Shown: piece after piece, positions 1 through 10,300 of the stretch
Layout: the number at the start of each line of letters is the position of its first letter
Position numbering within the stretch: position 1 is the stretch's first letter
NCBI RefSeq assembly: GCF_964019545.1
Contig: NZ_OZ026451.1
Coordinates: forward strand, 1,173,001-1,237,000
Source: Rickettsiella endosymbiont of Xylota segnis
GTDB taxonomy: Bacteria; Pseudomonadota; Gammaproteobacteria; Diplorickettsiales; Diplorickettsiaceae
Length of the DNA: 64,000 nucleotides
Direction: 5' to 3'
Notes under the pieces: model-generated
Told to the model about the DNA's origin: nothing
Seen by the model: the letters and a program-made list of their open reading frames with translations, nothing else
Databases searched by the model: none
Program-made: the position numbers and the translations under genes

Positions 1-860
1 GTTTTCAGCCCAAGTTGATTAGCATAGTCAACAACCTGGTCCGCCGTCCATCCTTCTAATGGATGCTTAGATAAACTCGGTAAGCTCAACTCTGTTGAAT
101 CTAATGCATTATGCCCAAAAAATCCCCACCTATTCACTAAGCGTGAGGCTTGCATTAATCCCTTACCAAGCTGCTGACTTTCTTGGTAGATAGTCTCTAG
201 TGCTTCTGCACCTAATCTTTCTAGACCCACCTCAGCCATGGCGCCCATCGCTAAAGGTACACCCACAGCATAACCAATAGCTTCCCAACGATCAGTGGGT
301 ATTTGATCATCATTGCTAACTACAGAAGAAAAAGCTTTGATAGTTCCTTCGCGCATCTTCAATACATCATCAACTCCTCGCCAAAATCCATTTACATTTC
401 TTGGTGGCGGCGGTGTTGGATGATAAAAGTGACTCACCTCTTCGCCAACGCGTTGGCCGAGTCGTTGTGATACATAAGAATTATTAACATCAAACGTTAC
501 CGACGGTAACGGTGTATTCGCGGTAAATTCTGCATCATTGATTAACTGCGATTCCCATTGTTGTTCTATCGTGGTTTGCGTAATGTGCCCTGCACCACGA
601 CTCGCTTGTTTGCTTTGCTGATATTCGTCTGAAACGGTTTTTGTTTGCAGTTGTTGCATTCCTACTACAGCTGCATCTGTAATTAATTGCGTCGCTAAGT
701 TTTCCACATCGAAACGTCCGCGTACCACACTACTCATACCCGCTACCGCAATATCCGATACCAAACGTCGTTCTAAAGGATCAGCTATTTTTATTTTACT
801 GCTTAATCCAGCTGATCCCATGGCTAAGGCTACACCGGCTAATGGTGACCAAATAACCAA
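1..860 (-). CDS. Orphan Rhs-type toxin tip, core segment (runs off the window at base 1)
   Basis: This frame is open from just after the neighbouring immunity gene to the window edge, so the variable toxin end is cut off. Its translation repeats the region before the tip of the large Rhs protein at 4345-17067: an AGVALAMGSAGL segment, PLERRLVSDIAVAGMSSVVRG, the FDVENLATQLITDAA block, a GFWRGVDDVLKMREG block and the NRWGFFGHN boundary motif (about 110-155). After that boundary the sequence is unique, and only about 35 residues of the presumed toxin domain are visible. The start is uncertain: TTG at 860 keeps all the homology, the first ATG is at 821, and neither has a clear ribosome-binding site. 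Translation may be coupled to the upstream immunity gene or require recombination into the main gene. The toxin activity cannot be told from this end. Confidence 0.7.
   Translation of the reverse strand, partial: MVIWSPLAGVALAMGSAGLSSKIKIADPLERRLVSDIAVAGMSSVVRGRFDVENLATQLITDAAVVGMQQLQTKTVSDEYQQSKQASRGAGHITQTTIEQQWESQLINDAEFTANTPLPSVTFDVNNSYVSQRLGQRVGEEVSHFYHPTPPPPRNVNGFWRGVDDVLKMREGTIKAFSSVVSNDDQIPTDRWEAIGYAVGVPLAMGAMAEVGLERLGAEALETIYQESQQLGKGLMQASRLVNRWGFFGHNALDSTELSLPSLSKHPLEGWTADQVVDYANQLGLK
379..716 (-). repeat. Rhs core repeat, copy 4 (farthest from the main gene)
   Basis: This stretch encodes the FDVENLATQ...GFW block and is clearly similar at DNA level to 5061-5390, 3318-3650 and 1946-2255. 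It is the homology that links displaced tips to the main Rhs gene. Confidence 0.8.
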
Positions 861-872
861 GTTTTAAGGCAT

Positions 873-1178
873 CTACAACTCATAATCATCTGGGTTTTGC
901 TGTGTTGTTGTAAATGACTCTGCACCAAATTTATCAATTAACTGCTGTACTTTTATTTTACCCTGTTCCGTAACGGAATATTTTGATAAGTTCTTATTAA
1001 GAGTTTTTAATTGTTTTACTAATCCTTCTTGCATAAGAGTATTTATTGCTTCAACAGAATTTACTCTCCCGCCAATGCCGCGTAAATCTAAAGCACGTTC
1101 TATTTGGTACCAGGACCATTCTCCATTAGATTTAAAAATTAAGACTAAGATTAAGTCTTTATACGATCGCTTATTCAT
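873..1178 (-). CDS. Candidate immunity protein for orphan tip 1191-2276
   Basis: This 101-residue protein lies 12 bases downstream of the orphan toxin tip at 1191-2276 and directly upstream of the next orphan core. That is the usual position of the immunity gene in a toxin-immunity pair. The sequence is charged, has no signal peptide or membrane segment, and its first 80 residues (WSWYQIERAL, VNSVEAINTLMQEGLV, SKYSVTEQGK) read like a winged-helix fold. I do not recognise a named immunity family. The assignment rests on position and size, and a small transcription-factor-like role is an alternative. Confidence 0.6.
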   Translation of the reverse strand: MNKRSYKDLILVLIFKSNGEWSWYQIERALDLRGIGGRVNSVEAINTLMQEGLVKQLKTLNKNLSKYSVTEQGKIKVQQLIDKFGAESFTTTQQNPDDYEL

Positions 1179-1190
1179 AAGCGTAGTCTC

Positions 1191-2276
1191 CTAATTATTT
1201 AGCTTCAGTGAGTGCTGGAATAAGAGCTCTTCTTGCTCTTCCATAATTTTAATCGCTTCCGGCATGTACAATTCATTTAAATTGGATGATAGCGCATATT
1301 CCTCTAAAGTTGCCGTATGTGTGTTATTCCACAATGATAATTGAGCGCTCTGATCGATAGGCAAACCATTCTTCCAACCTAATCGTCTATATCTCACGAA
1401 CTCTCTCAATTCATGAGAGTAAAAGTTTCTGTCAATTTTAGTTGCGGGAATTTCTCCATTTGCAATTGCACGAAGCCTTGTGATCATGAATTGATTTGCT
1501 GCATCCGGTCCAAATCTTGAAGTATGCGCCTCAACGACATCCACGCCTTGGTGAGTGAATTTGATTTTTGATTGAGTATCTACAAGATTTCGCAGTGGGC
1601 CACCAGCTTCTGCTTCGTTAAATACTCTGCCACTAACAGCACCTCTTCCACCATAAACTGTACCTTCTACCTCATTATGCCAAAAAAATCCCCACCTATT
1701 CGCTAAACGTGAAGCTTGCATGATTCCTTTAGCTACAGATGGCAACGGTAGTTCGGTTGCAGCTGTCCATTCTGCAGCGCGCGTTTGAGCTACACTTTCG
1801 CTATAACCTAAATCCAAATAGTTTTGTTGATTAGCAGCAGCCTGTCCGAAGCTTTCACGCATTACTTCACTATTAGCGGCTGCTCGACCTTCGGCTATTA
1901 AAGCTTGACGTTCGAGAACATTTTTATGTCGTTGCTCAAAGCGCTCCCAAAATCCATTGGGATTTCTGGGTGGATCCACATGTTGGAATCGACTGACTTC
2001 TTCGCCAACGCGTTGTGCTAAGCCTGAACTATTAACATCAAATGTTACTGACGGTAATTGAGTATTTGCAGTCAATTTTGCATCGTTAATTAACTGTGAT
2101 TCCCATTGTTGTTCGATGGTGGTTTGCGTAATGTGCCCTGCACCACGACTCGCTCTTTGGCTTTCTTGATAGTCATCTGAAACGGGTTTTGTTTGTTGAT
2201 GCGCCACATAACCCGCTGTATCAGAAATCATCTGTATCGCTAAGTTTTCTGCATCATTGACTAACTGTGTTCCCAT
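1191..2276 (-). CDS. Orphan Rhs toxin tip, cassette with variable C-terminal domain
   Basis: The first 175 residues or so copy the pre-tip region of the main Rhs protein (TTIEQQWESQLINDA, GEEVSRFQHVDPPRNPNGFW, ERQALIAEGRAAANSEVM, NRWGFFWHN). Residues from about 200 to 361 are unique and would be the toxin domain. They contain a GPLRNL...GVDVVEAHTSRFGP stretch, then NFYSHELREFVRYRRLGW and SLWNNTHTATLEEYAL. I associate this pattern with C-terminal domains of contact-dependent toxins such as CdiA-like proteins, but I cannot name its activity. The protein has no YD repeats, secretion signal or complete start region of its own, so it is probably a silent tip or a remnant. Its 5' end is a scrambled junction at about 2230-2300. 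Confidence 0.75.
   Translation of the reverse strand: MGTQLVNDAENLAIQMISDTAGYVAHQQTKPVSDDYQESQRASRGAGHITQTTIEQQWESQLINDAKLTANTQLPSVTFDVNSSGLAQRVGEEVSRFQHVDPPRNPNGFWERFEQRHKNVLERQALIAEGRAAANSEVMRESFGQAAANQQNYLDLGYSESVAQTRAAEWTAATELPLPSVAKGIMQASRLANRWGFFWHNEVEGTVYGGRGAVSGRVFNEAEAGGPLRNLVDTQSKIKFTHQGVDVVEAHTSRFGPDAANQFMITRLRAIANGEIPATKIDRNFYSHELREFVRYRRLGWKNGLPIDQSAQLSLWNNTHTATLEEYALSSNLNELYMPEAIKIMEEQEELLFQHSLKLNN
1946..2255 (-). repeat. Rhs core repeat, copy 3 (5' end rearranged)
   Basis: This is similar to the other three core copies from the GFW motif back to the ENLA motif. The upstream end is joined to a second, partial copy of the EQQWE-encoding stretch, so this copy differs from the others at its border. 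Confidence 0.75.
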
Positions 2277-2368
2277 TGTTGTTCGATGTTGGTTTACTTA
2301 ATGCCTAGAGTAAGCTCAAAAAATAATCACTACTTCTTTTGTCTCAATTATTTTACTTCCTAATCTAA

Positions 2369-2731
2369 TTAACTTTTACTAGCTAAATCTCCTAATAAAC
2401 AAATTGTTTTTTTTATTCTTTTTGCATTATTAACCTTCTCTAGATAGGATAATAGTTCTACAGTATAAAAATAGTCTGAATTCCATACTTCGGGAGATTC
2501 AAAGCAAAAATTATGGATCAACTGAAGCTCTTGGGTAGCACCTTCAAAATTTTTATTTTCAATGTCTAATTTACAATTTTTAATCGCATTAATAGCTACT
2601 TCTTTAAAAATACTATTTTCTTTAGTTATTTTTTCTTCTATCTTACGAAGTAGCTGAGCATCATTTGCATTAAATCTATAGGAGGCTAGCTGATTTCTTA
2701 AATAAGCTAATTCCAAAATTTTTTCACTCAT
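2369..2731 (-). CDS. Candidate immunity protein for the ParB-like tip
   Basis: This 120-residue protein starts 9 bases after the stop of the broken tip at 2741-3660. It looks all-helical and charged (LELAYLRNQLASYRF, DAQLLRKIEEKI, KNFEGATQELQLIHNF), with no signal peptide or membrane segment. Position directly behind a toxin tip suggests the cognate immunity protein. No family was recognised. It is intact although the toxin in front is frameshifted, as expected if it still protects against related neighbours or the frameshift is recent. Confidence concerns the coding call more than the role. Confidence 0.6.
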   Translation of the reverse strand: MSEKILELAYLRNQLASYRFNANDAQLLRKIEEKITKENSIFKEVAINAIKNCKLDIENKNFEGATQELQLIHNFCFESPEVWNSDYFYTVELLSYLEKVNNAKRIKKTICLLGDLASKS

Positions 2732-2740
2732 AACTTACTC

Positions 2741-3660
2741 CTAACTATTTGAAAATCCTGGACTATAAAAACCCAAATCATCAGTTGTTCTATATCCCAA
2801 GTAGGGCAACTCAACTTTTTCAACTGGAATTTCTTTAAGACCTAAAGTTCTAGCAGCAACCAACCTATGGTTACCATCAACGACATAATTCTTACCATTA
2901 TATTTAATATATTTTACAGTTTCATTTATACCATTTTCTTTAATGTTTTCTACTAATCTAGCAAAGGCTTTTCTACCCATAGTCCTCGGTTGAGTTATTT
3001 CTAATTCGGTTGGAGATAGATGAGTTAAAGTTGATTCCTCTACGCCATTATGCCCAAAAACTCCCCACCTATTCATTAATTTTGAAGCTTGTATTAACCC
3101 CTTACCAAGCTGCTGACTTTCTTGGTAGATAGTCTCTAGCGCTTCCACACCTAATCTTTCTAAACCCACCTCAGCCATAGCGCCCATCGCTAAAGGTACT
3201 CCTAAAACAAATCCTGCCGTTTCCCAGCATCTCGTGGTGCTTCGTAATGTCCCGTATAAACTAAATTAATGGCTTCTAAAGTTCCTTCACGCATCTTCAG
3301 TACATCATCAACTCCTCGCCAAAATCCATTGGGATTTCTGGGCGGATCCACATGTTGAAAGCGACTGACTTCTTCACCAACGCGTTGTCCAAGTTGTTGT
3401 GATACATACGAATTGTTTACATCAAAAGTAACAGACGGTAATTGTCTATTCGCTGTAAATTCTGCATCGTTAATTAACTGTGATTCCCATTGTTGTTCGA
3501 TGGTGGTTTGCGTAATGTGCCCTGCACCACGACTCGCTTGTTTGCTTTGCTGATATTCGTCTGAAACGGGTTTTGTTTGCAATTGTTGCATCCCTACTAC
3601 AGCTGCATCTGTAATTAATTGGGTCGCTAAGTTTTCCACATCAAATCGCTCATGAATCAT
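2741..3660 (-). pseudogene. Orphan Rhs tip with ParB-like C-terminal domain, broken by a one-base frameshift
   Basis: Two frames, 3660-3202 and 3187-2741, together make one cassette. The upstream part carries the FDVENLATQ...GFWRGVDDVLKMREG core. The downstream part resumes at VPLAMGAMAEVGLERLG, as in the intact copy at 1-860. Aligned to that copy (PTDRWEAIGYAVGVP), restoring one base between 3228 and 3229 yields PRDRWETAGFVLGVP and joins the frames. The variable domain (about 55 codons after the NRWGVFGHN boundary to the end) contains LVENIKENGINETVKYI and VVDGNHRLVAARTLG, the pattern of the ParB/sulfiredoxin-like fold used as a nuclease or nucleotide-hydrolysing toxin domain. The activity is inferred from this motif. 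As it stands the cassette cannot make a single protein. Confidence 0.75.
3318..3650 (-). repeat. Rhs core repeat, copy 2
   Basis: This copy encodes the FDVENLATQ...GFW block in the frameshifted cassette. It is similar at DNA level to 5061-5390, 1946-2255 and 379-716, and starts the cassette immediately after the remnant immunity gene. Confidence 0.8.
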
Positions 3661-3965
3661 TATCGAACAGAAAAAACTTCAAGAAGCCCAACAGGTTTTA
3701 TCTGGAAATTCACCTTTTTCCAATGCTTATGAATAGCTAAAATTGCTCGCTGCGAATACAGCCCCTTATCACCTTCGGCGATCTTTAAAATTTCTATATC
3801 TCCAGATTGCTTTAATAATTTTATCTCTCCATTGACAAGCTTAAAGCTTCCTCGCAATTTACCTGCCGCATTTCTAACAGCTCCAGTTGATAACGGAACT
3901 CATATAAATAGGTTACAAAATTAGTGTCTTCATTTAGTTTGCGGATTTCTATATAAAAGGCCATT
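3660..3965 (-). pseudogene. Decayed immunity gene (frameshifted)
   Basis: From the ATG at 3965 the frame reads MAFYIEIRKLNED, then FVTYLYEF, and soon shifts. A second frame continues with AVRNAAGKLRGSFKLVNGEI, then IAEGDKGLYSQRAILAIHKHWKK, to a stop at 3660. Together they look like one roughly 100-residue protein of the short beta-rich immunity type that begins with a YIEI strand and ends with an AILAIHKHW helix. The shift lies close to 3900-3910. It sits between a toxin-tail remnant and the next orphan core, so it is the immunity half of a degraded cassette. The stop codon overlaps the start of the following core by one base. Confidence 0.6.
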
Positions 3966-4041
3966 AGGGTCTCCATATCATATCTGGCGTTGTTTCAAAT
4001 TCTAATGGATTCTATTTCCTCAGAAAATCTTCCGCAGCACT
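3963..4041 (-). pseudogene. Remnant tail of a lost toxin tip
   Basis: Directly after the stop of the immunity gene at 4040 the sequence encodes SAAEDFLRK, a stop, then NPLEFETTPDMIWRPYG, which overlaps the start codon of the decayed immunity gene. This looks like the last residues of a toxin domain whose body was deleted when the present tip and immunity pair was inserted. The evidence is position and reading sense only; the piece is too short to identify. Confidence 0.4.
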
Positions 4042-4333
4042 AAATATAAATAACTAATTTAATTTCTTTATTACCGTTGGCTTTTAATTCATTAATAATG
4101 CCATCATCTGTTCTAACTGATCTTCTCCCTTTTCTTTTTTCAGCATCTCCGCCAGAAAAACGATCCTCGCCTATAATATTAATCGTTTTGATTTTTTGAC
4201 CCCCTATATACAAATCTGCCTTACTATTTGGAATAAATTTATCTATATCCGGTATTATTGTGCCTACCAGTACTATATGCCCTACAGAAAGCTTGAAAAA
4301 TTCACTTACAAACATTTCACATAAAACCATCAT
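4040..4333 (-). CDS. Candidate immunity protein for the main Rhs tip
   Basis: This 97-residue protein starts 11 bases after the stop of the large Rhs gene, the standard immunity position. It reads as a beta-rich cytosolic protein: FKLSVGHIVLVGTI, then KADLYIGGQKIKTINIIGEDRF, a basic RKGRRSVRTDDG turn and a final strand KEIKLVIYI. The pattern resembles a small beta-barrel, like a translation-factor domain 2, but that is only an impression. No named immunity family was recognised. The stop is followed at once by debris of an older cassette, which marks the border where the current tip and immunity pair was exchanged. Confidence 0.6.
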   Translation of the reverse strand: MMVLCEMFVSEFFKLSVGHIVLVGTIIPDIDKFIPNSKADLYIGGQKIKTINIIGEDRFSGGDAEKRKGRRSVRTDDGIINELKANGNKEIKLVIYI

Positions 4334-4344
4334 AATTGGTCTCC

Positions 4345-7300
4345 TTATCGATATACCATATTCAAACGTTCTATTTCTTCTATCCTAAGTTGATGTAACA
4401 ATTTTAAATCTGCTGGATTGTCTAATCCCAATAATTTAGCATGCCTAATCATAAAATCTTTAACATGAACCTCAGCACCTTGCGGAGTTAAGCGATCAAC
4501 GATACCCAGTTTATTTTGGGTTCCATGTAAAAATTCTTCTAATAACGTAGATTTTCTTGCATCTTCTCTAATTAATATATGATTAGGTGTCATTGTATTT
4601 GTACTTCCTTCTGCTCCCATTGACTTTAAATACCTATAATCATCACTACCTTTAAATGCAATATCAATTGATCTTCCTTTGCTTCGCATTGAATTTATTA
4701 GTTCATTTGTCATTGGAGCTACATCCTCATTAAGTGTTGAGCTTGTAGGCCCCGTTCTAAATAAAAATGAACCTGATTTCCCTATCTCATTATGACCAAA
4801 CAATCCCCATCTATTCATCAAGCTTGAAGCTTGCATCATTCCCTTAGCTACGGATGGCAACGGTAGTTCGGTTGCTGCTGTCCATTCGGCTGCTCGAGTC
4901 TGAATTACACTCTCGGTATAACCTAAATCTAAATAGTGTTGTTGATTAGCAGCAGCCTGTCCGAAGCTTTCACGCATTACTTCACTATTAGCGGCTGCGC
5001 GACCTTCGGCTATTAATGCGCGATGTTCGAAAACATTTTCATACCGTTGCTCTATACGCTGCCAAAATCCAGTTGGATTTCTGGGTGGATCGACATGTTG
5101 GAATCGACTGACTTCTTCGCCGACTCGTTGTCCGAGTTGTTGCGCTACATAAGAATCGTTGACATCAAAAGTAACTGACGGTAATGGCGTATTCGCTGTG
5201 AATTCGGCATCGTTGATTAAGTGTGAATCCCATTGTTGTTCTACTGTGGTTTGCGTAATGTGTCCTGCACCTTGACTTGCTTTTTTGCTTTGATGATATT
5301 CATCTGAATCTGGTTTTGTTTGCCTTTGTTGCATTCCTACTGCAGCTGCGTCAGTAATGAGTTGTGTCGCTAAGTTTTCAACATCAAAATGTCCTCGCAC
5401 CACACTACTCATACCCGCTACAGCAATATCCGATACCAAACGTCGTTCTAAAGGATTATCTATATTTATTTTAGCGCTTAATCCTGCTGAGCCCATCGCC
5501 AAGGCTACACCGGCTATATCAAATTGCTGGCGTATACCTATCGCCATTTCAGTTAATTGTTCTGACACATTCACCATACCCATGCGCACCATCGTCATGA
5601 CAGCTTTTTCACCGAGCGCTGCTCCTCCAAAACCTGAAGCGAAACCCGCGGTAATCCCTGCGGTTACACTTTCTGCTAAAGAAAAATGATCTTTTAATCC
5701 GATACCCACACATAATTCTTGAGCAGCGGCATCCGCCAATCCGGCTGCCACTCCAGTCATTACGGGTACTGATACACCTAAAGTTCCTGCTACACTCGCC
5801 ACAGCCGCAACTGCAGGTGGATACACACAAACAACCACCACCGCAATGGCACAAATCAACAAACCTAAAAAATCATCATCGTCTGGTGGTGGTTGTGGCG
5901 TATCCAGATGTGGAGTGAGAGAGCCTTGGATGATTTGTAATAATTGATAATACGGACGTGCCATGCCGGCTTTGTTATGTACCGAGATAAGTTGTGGGAT
6001 AACGATGGTTTGACCTGGTATCAATGTTCCGCCGCCATTCGCAGCATCAATATAGCTCCCTAAACTAGCATCACCATACACATTATTCGCAATTGATTCG
6101 TAAGTATCTTTATCCGCACAAGTGTAGGTTTGTGGCAAACTCGAAAAATCGTTAGCGCTTGCCGAACTCATACCAATTTCCATTCCAGCACTGCCTTGTG
6201 GCCTGATCCAATTCAATAATAAATCAAAGGACTTATTACGTTGGTTTTTATAACTGGCTAAGTATTGACCATTTACGCGATAAAAATAATAAGTTTCCAG
6301 ATTAGAAATAAAAATATCTCCACTAAAAATAGGGTTTAAGTGCATTCGATGCAGTATCAAACCTTCTGGCGTCGCGATAAAATATTTATCTCGCCCATCT
6401 GGATCTTCAGCGCCGCATATCGCGTTCGGCTCGCCATTGGGACCAAAGTAGTTTTTAACTGAGGAATAAGCACTAGTCCCATGGATGTTAGTTCGATAAC
6501 CCTGAATACTTGCAATTCGCCATTGATCCCAACCTACATAATTACAATTAAGATGATCAACATTCCCTTCCTCATCGCCATAATTTATCGTTTGTTGCTG
6601 AGGTAAACCCATCGCCGTTATTTGTTGATAATCTGTACGGTTTACAACTTGAAAATGACCTGGAACAGTTGTAGTTTGAATATTTGCAACTAACCAGGTG
6701 TTTTCATTATAAGCTCGTTCTTTATCAATAATGTATACAAGCCCAAATACCCAATCAGACACGATTTTATAAAGTCTTTGCCTACCTGCACTATCGTATT
6801 GTCTTTCAATACTTGAATTGTAGGGAACGTCATAGCGAGAACCCACTTGTCGCCCATCGCTGTCATAGAAAAATTTCTCAGTTATTCTGCTTGTGCTTAT
6901 CGTACTTTCTGTCACCTTACGATCATTTTGGTAAGAAAATTCAGCGCCTTTATTAGGGATTATTTTGATCTGCCCATTTTCAAGAACTCCTTCAGACACA
7001 ATCACCCTATCTTCAGTATCATACTTCCACCAGACTTCCTGATTAAGTTGGCTACCATCATTGGTTTTTATTGCACCCTTAATAAAGCGTCGATTACTCA
7101 CCGCATCATAAGCAGTAGTAAAGATAGCTTGTTGGTCCCGTGTTAAGATCTCTCGACCCAATGCATCGATTTGACTGCTGGTTTCACGAAGAATTTCTGC
7201 TTCACCGCTAACAACACGGACTGCAATCCGTCGACCTTCTGAGTCATAACCATAAGAGATTTTTTTACCGGTAGCAAAATCATTAATTTCAGTGATTTGG

Positions 7301-10300
7301 CCAGAAACATACTGATGATGTAAATGTTGCCCAGGCACCGGGGATCTCTCTTGTTTATAACCCAGCCAGACCGGTATCAATTTTACATATTCACCGTGGG
7401 ACCCCCCCTCTGACATGACATCGACTAATTGTGCTTTGGAGTCATAGCCATAACGATAAAGTGCACCACTTAGATCGGTATGTTGTAGTGGTTTGCCAAA
7501 CGTATCACGTTGCCAAGTTAAACAACTGTTATCCGGATTTTCTAGTTTGATCAATTGATGGTTACGTCCATAAAACATGCGCGTGCATTGACCGAGTGGC
7601 TCATAGCGTTCAATAATATTACCTAAAGCGTCGAAGTTATAACGTCGTGTATTATTGGCTGGATCCGTATCACTCGTTCGCTGTTTTAGTTCGTTATACG
7701 TATAACCACGACGACTACCGGAAGGTTTTTGAAATGCTAAAAGATTGTTCTCTTGATCATAAAAATATTTTGTGGCTTGACTCGCAGCATCTCGCGATTC
7801 AATCATGTTGTTAAACGCATCAAACAATTGTGTTTTGCATTGTGTGCCTTCTGCTAATATTTCAATAATTTTATGACCTGCGGCATCGAGGATATATCCT
7901 TGCGTATTGCCATTGGCATCGCGCCTTGCTATTTGTTGTCCACGAATATTATAAGCAAAAGTTGTAATAGGACAGAGTGCTTTAGTGTTGCCTTGTTCAT
8001 CGACTACATCCACTAAAGGTTCTATTTTTTGAACAATTTGGTTCGTATCGTTATAAATGTATTGTGTGATATGACCTAAGCTATCGGTTTCAGTTAATTT
8101 ATTATTCCATAAGTCATAGCTATATTGACGCGCAGGCTGTACCAGATGTTGTCGATCCGGATCGATATTTTGAGTGGTGGGAAATACTAGGCCCGCATAC
8201 GCAATCACTAAATCTCCGCTATAGGCACCAAAATGAAAAGGATATACACCAGCGCTAAAACCAGTCACATCCACTACAAATCCTTGTGAGATCAAATTGA
8301 TGCTGGAAAATTGTGTCCAACATCGCATTCTATCCAAACTCACATTCAAATATTCTAGGACTGGTATTTCTTTGTTGGGTGCAAGATCAGGCAGCGGACT
8401 AACCACCAGCTGAGTTTTATCGGTAAAATTCAGTTCCGTAATAAGTTCGGGATTAAATGTTGATGCGCTGGGCGTTTCATCGTTGTAAAGTGGTATCCAA
8501 TCTTCGGGTTCCTGATCTAAAAAAGCAGTCGCATGCTGAGGAACCATTTCCCATTCTTCTTCATCACTACTATCAGAATTCTGTGCCTCCAACATCAGCC
8601 AATGCTGTTGCAAACGCGTTGACACAGGCGGCTTACTCAGTGCTGGCCATTTCACGGCTAAGGAAAGTTTCTCAATAGTCTGAATAGGAACCGAAAAATC
8701 AACATTGCTCTGAATTTTATTGCCATTTTTATCAGAATACGTCGTACGTTTTTTATCGGGATCAATTTCTACTGTTTGTATTTGTTGTTTTGATTCTCTA
8801 TCAAGATAGTGACATTCCAATTTAACGACTTGGGATTGTAAAAAGCTGGGGACTTGCCAATCAAGTTCGACATGATTGTCTAAGAAACTAAATTTCAAAC
8901 TCGTCGCAATCTCGCGAGACAAAGGTTTGTGTGCAGTTTTATGCGTGTAGATGGTAAAAGCTAAGCTTAAGTCATGAGGTTTTTTATCCTGTGTCAGTGG
9001 CTTTAATTGATAAACACCGGAGGAATGATGACTGAGATCCACATAATAGGTGTGGGATACTGGATCGACTTGTAATTCCAGTGTTTCACGTTTTTCAGAT
9101 TCTTCCCATAATTCAACCGCTGAAATATCGCGCGTATTACCGGTTAAACGAACCAAGCTGGGTTGTTTTTCTTCTGGAATGGCCACTAGGTAATGACTGT
9201 TGCTACAAAGACCCGTATCAAATTGCACAGTACCTGAGCTAATATAGATTACCTTTTTTTCGTTAGGTTGCATCGGATCGGTAAACGTATAAGTTACTTG
9301 GTAGTCATATACATCGGTAGCAAACGTCGACACATCGACACCGCAACGCCCGTCTTGTGTAACAATCGGTAAGCTTTGTTTTAGTGCTGGAAAATCTTTA
9401 GGCCATAACGAAAATTCAGCGACTGCATTCTTCTCTTGTGGAATCGGCCAACTTAAACTTTGCATCTTACCGAACTTAGGATAACGATTACTGGCTAATA
9501 TACTTAACGGAATAATTTCTGGTTGCGAGGTGTCCACTTGATAATTGGCTGGTAAGGTACGTGTAATAACACGACCGGCTGTATCACGCTGATTTTCTGT
9601 GCGTTCAACATCAGTAACACTCCAACCGAGTACAGTAGGTAATTCGCGATAAGTGATAAAACCTAAATCTTTAGTCGGCGATTGCAGTCGCAACACAGAT
9701 TTACCGGTGAGATCATGCAGGAATAAAGTTGCAGCACCTGCTTCAACATTGCTGCACCATATCCGACCTAATACATCAAAGCGTCGATAAATATGCATTT
9801 TTTCAGGTTTTTCGCCTTCCATGATTGCTTGATCAAATGCATCATAGGTTAGGCAGTTAGTTTCTATGGTTTGTGTATCGCGGCGTACTTCAACACTAAT
9901 TGCTCTATTTTGTGCATCGTATTGAAAATATTTTTCGTCTAAATGGATTTTTGCTTCGTATTGAGTTCCCTCTTTTGGTGGTTTTTGTTGCCAGTTAGTT
10001 AGAGTCCACCACTGACGTGCCGGTTTGCCGTTCGCCGTATAACTAAACCCTTGAGGTAGTTGTTGATTCGATTGTTTCCACTGCAATTTACCGCGTGCAT
10101 CATACAATCTTTTTTCTTGTTGATCAGCGGGATCGACAGCTACAGGTTCAGGAATAGTACCTGCTTGAACGGGCTTCGCTCCTTGTTGGAAACGCGTCGT
10201 CAATACCGTTTGCCCATGCGCATTATTTCCATAATAGCTTAATGGCACGATAGTGTTGCTAAGACCATGGTTGTCACGCGGCACTTCAGTTTGTGCGAGC

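Noticed and set aside
5609..5854. Cys/Gly-rich minus-strand frame in the Rhs gene
   Set aside because: It is an out-of-frame reading of the Ala/Gly-rich hydrophobic part of the Rhs protein.
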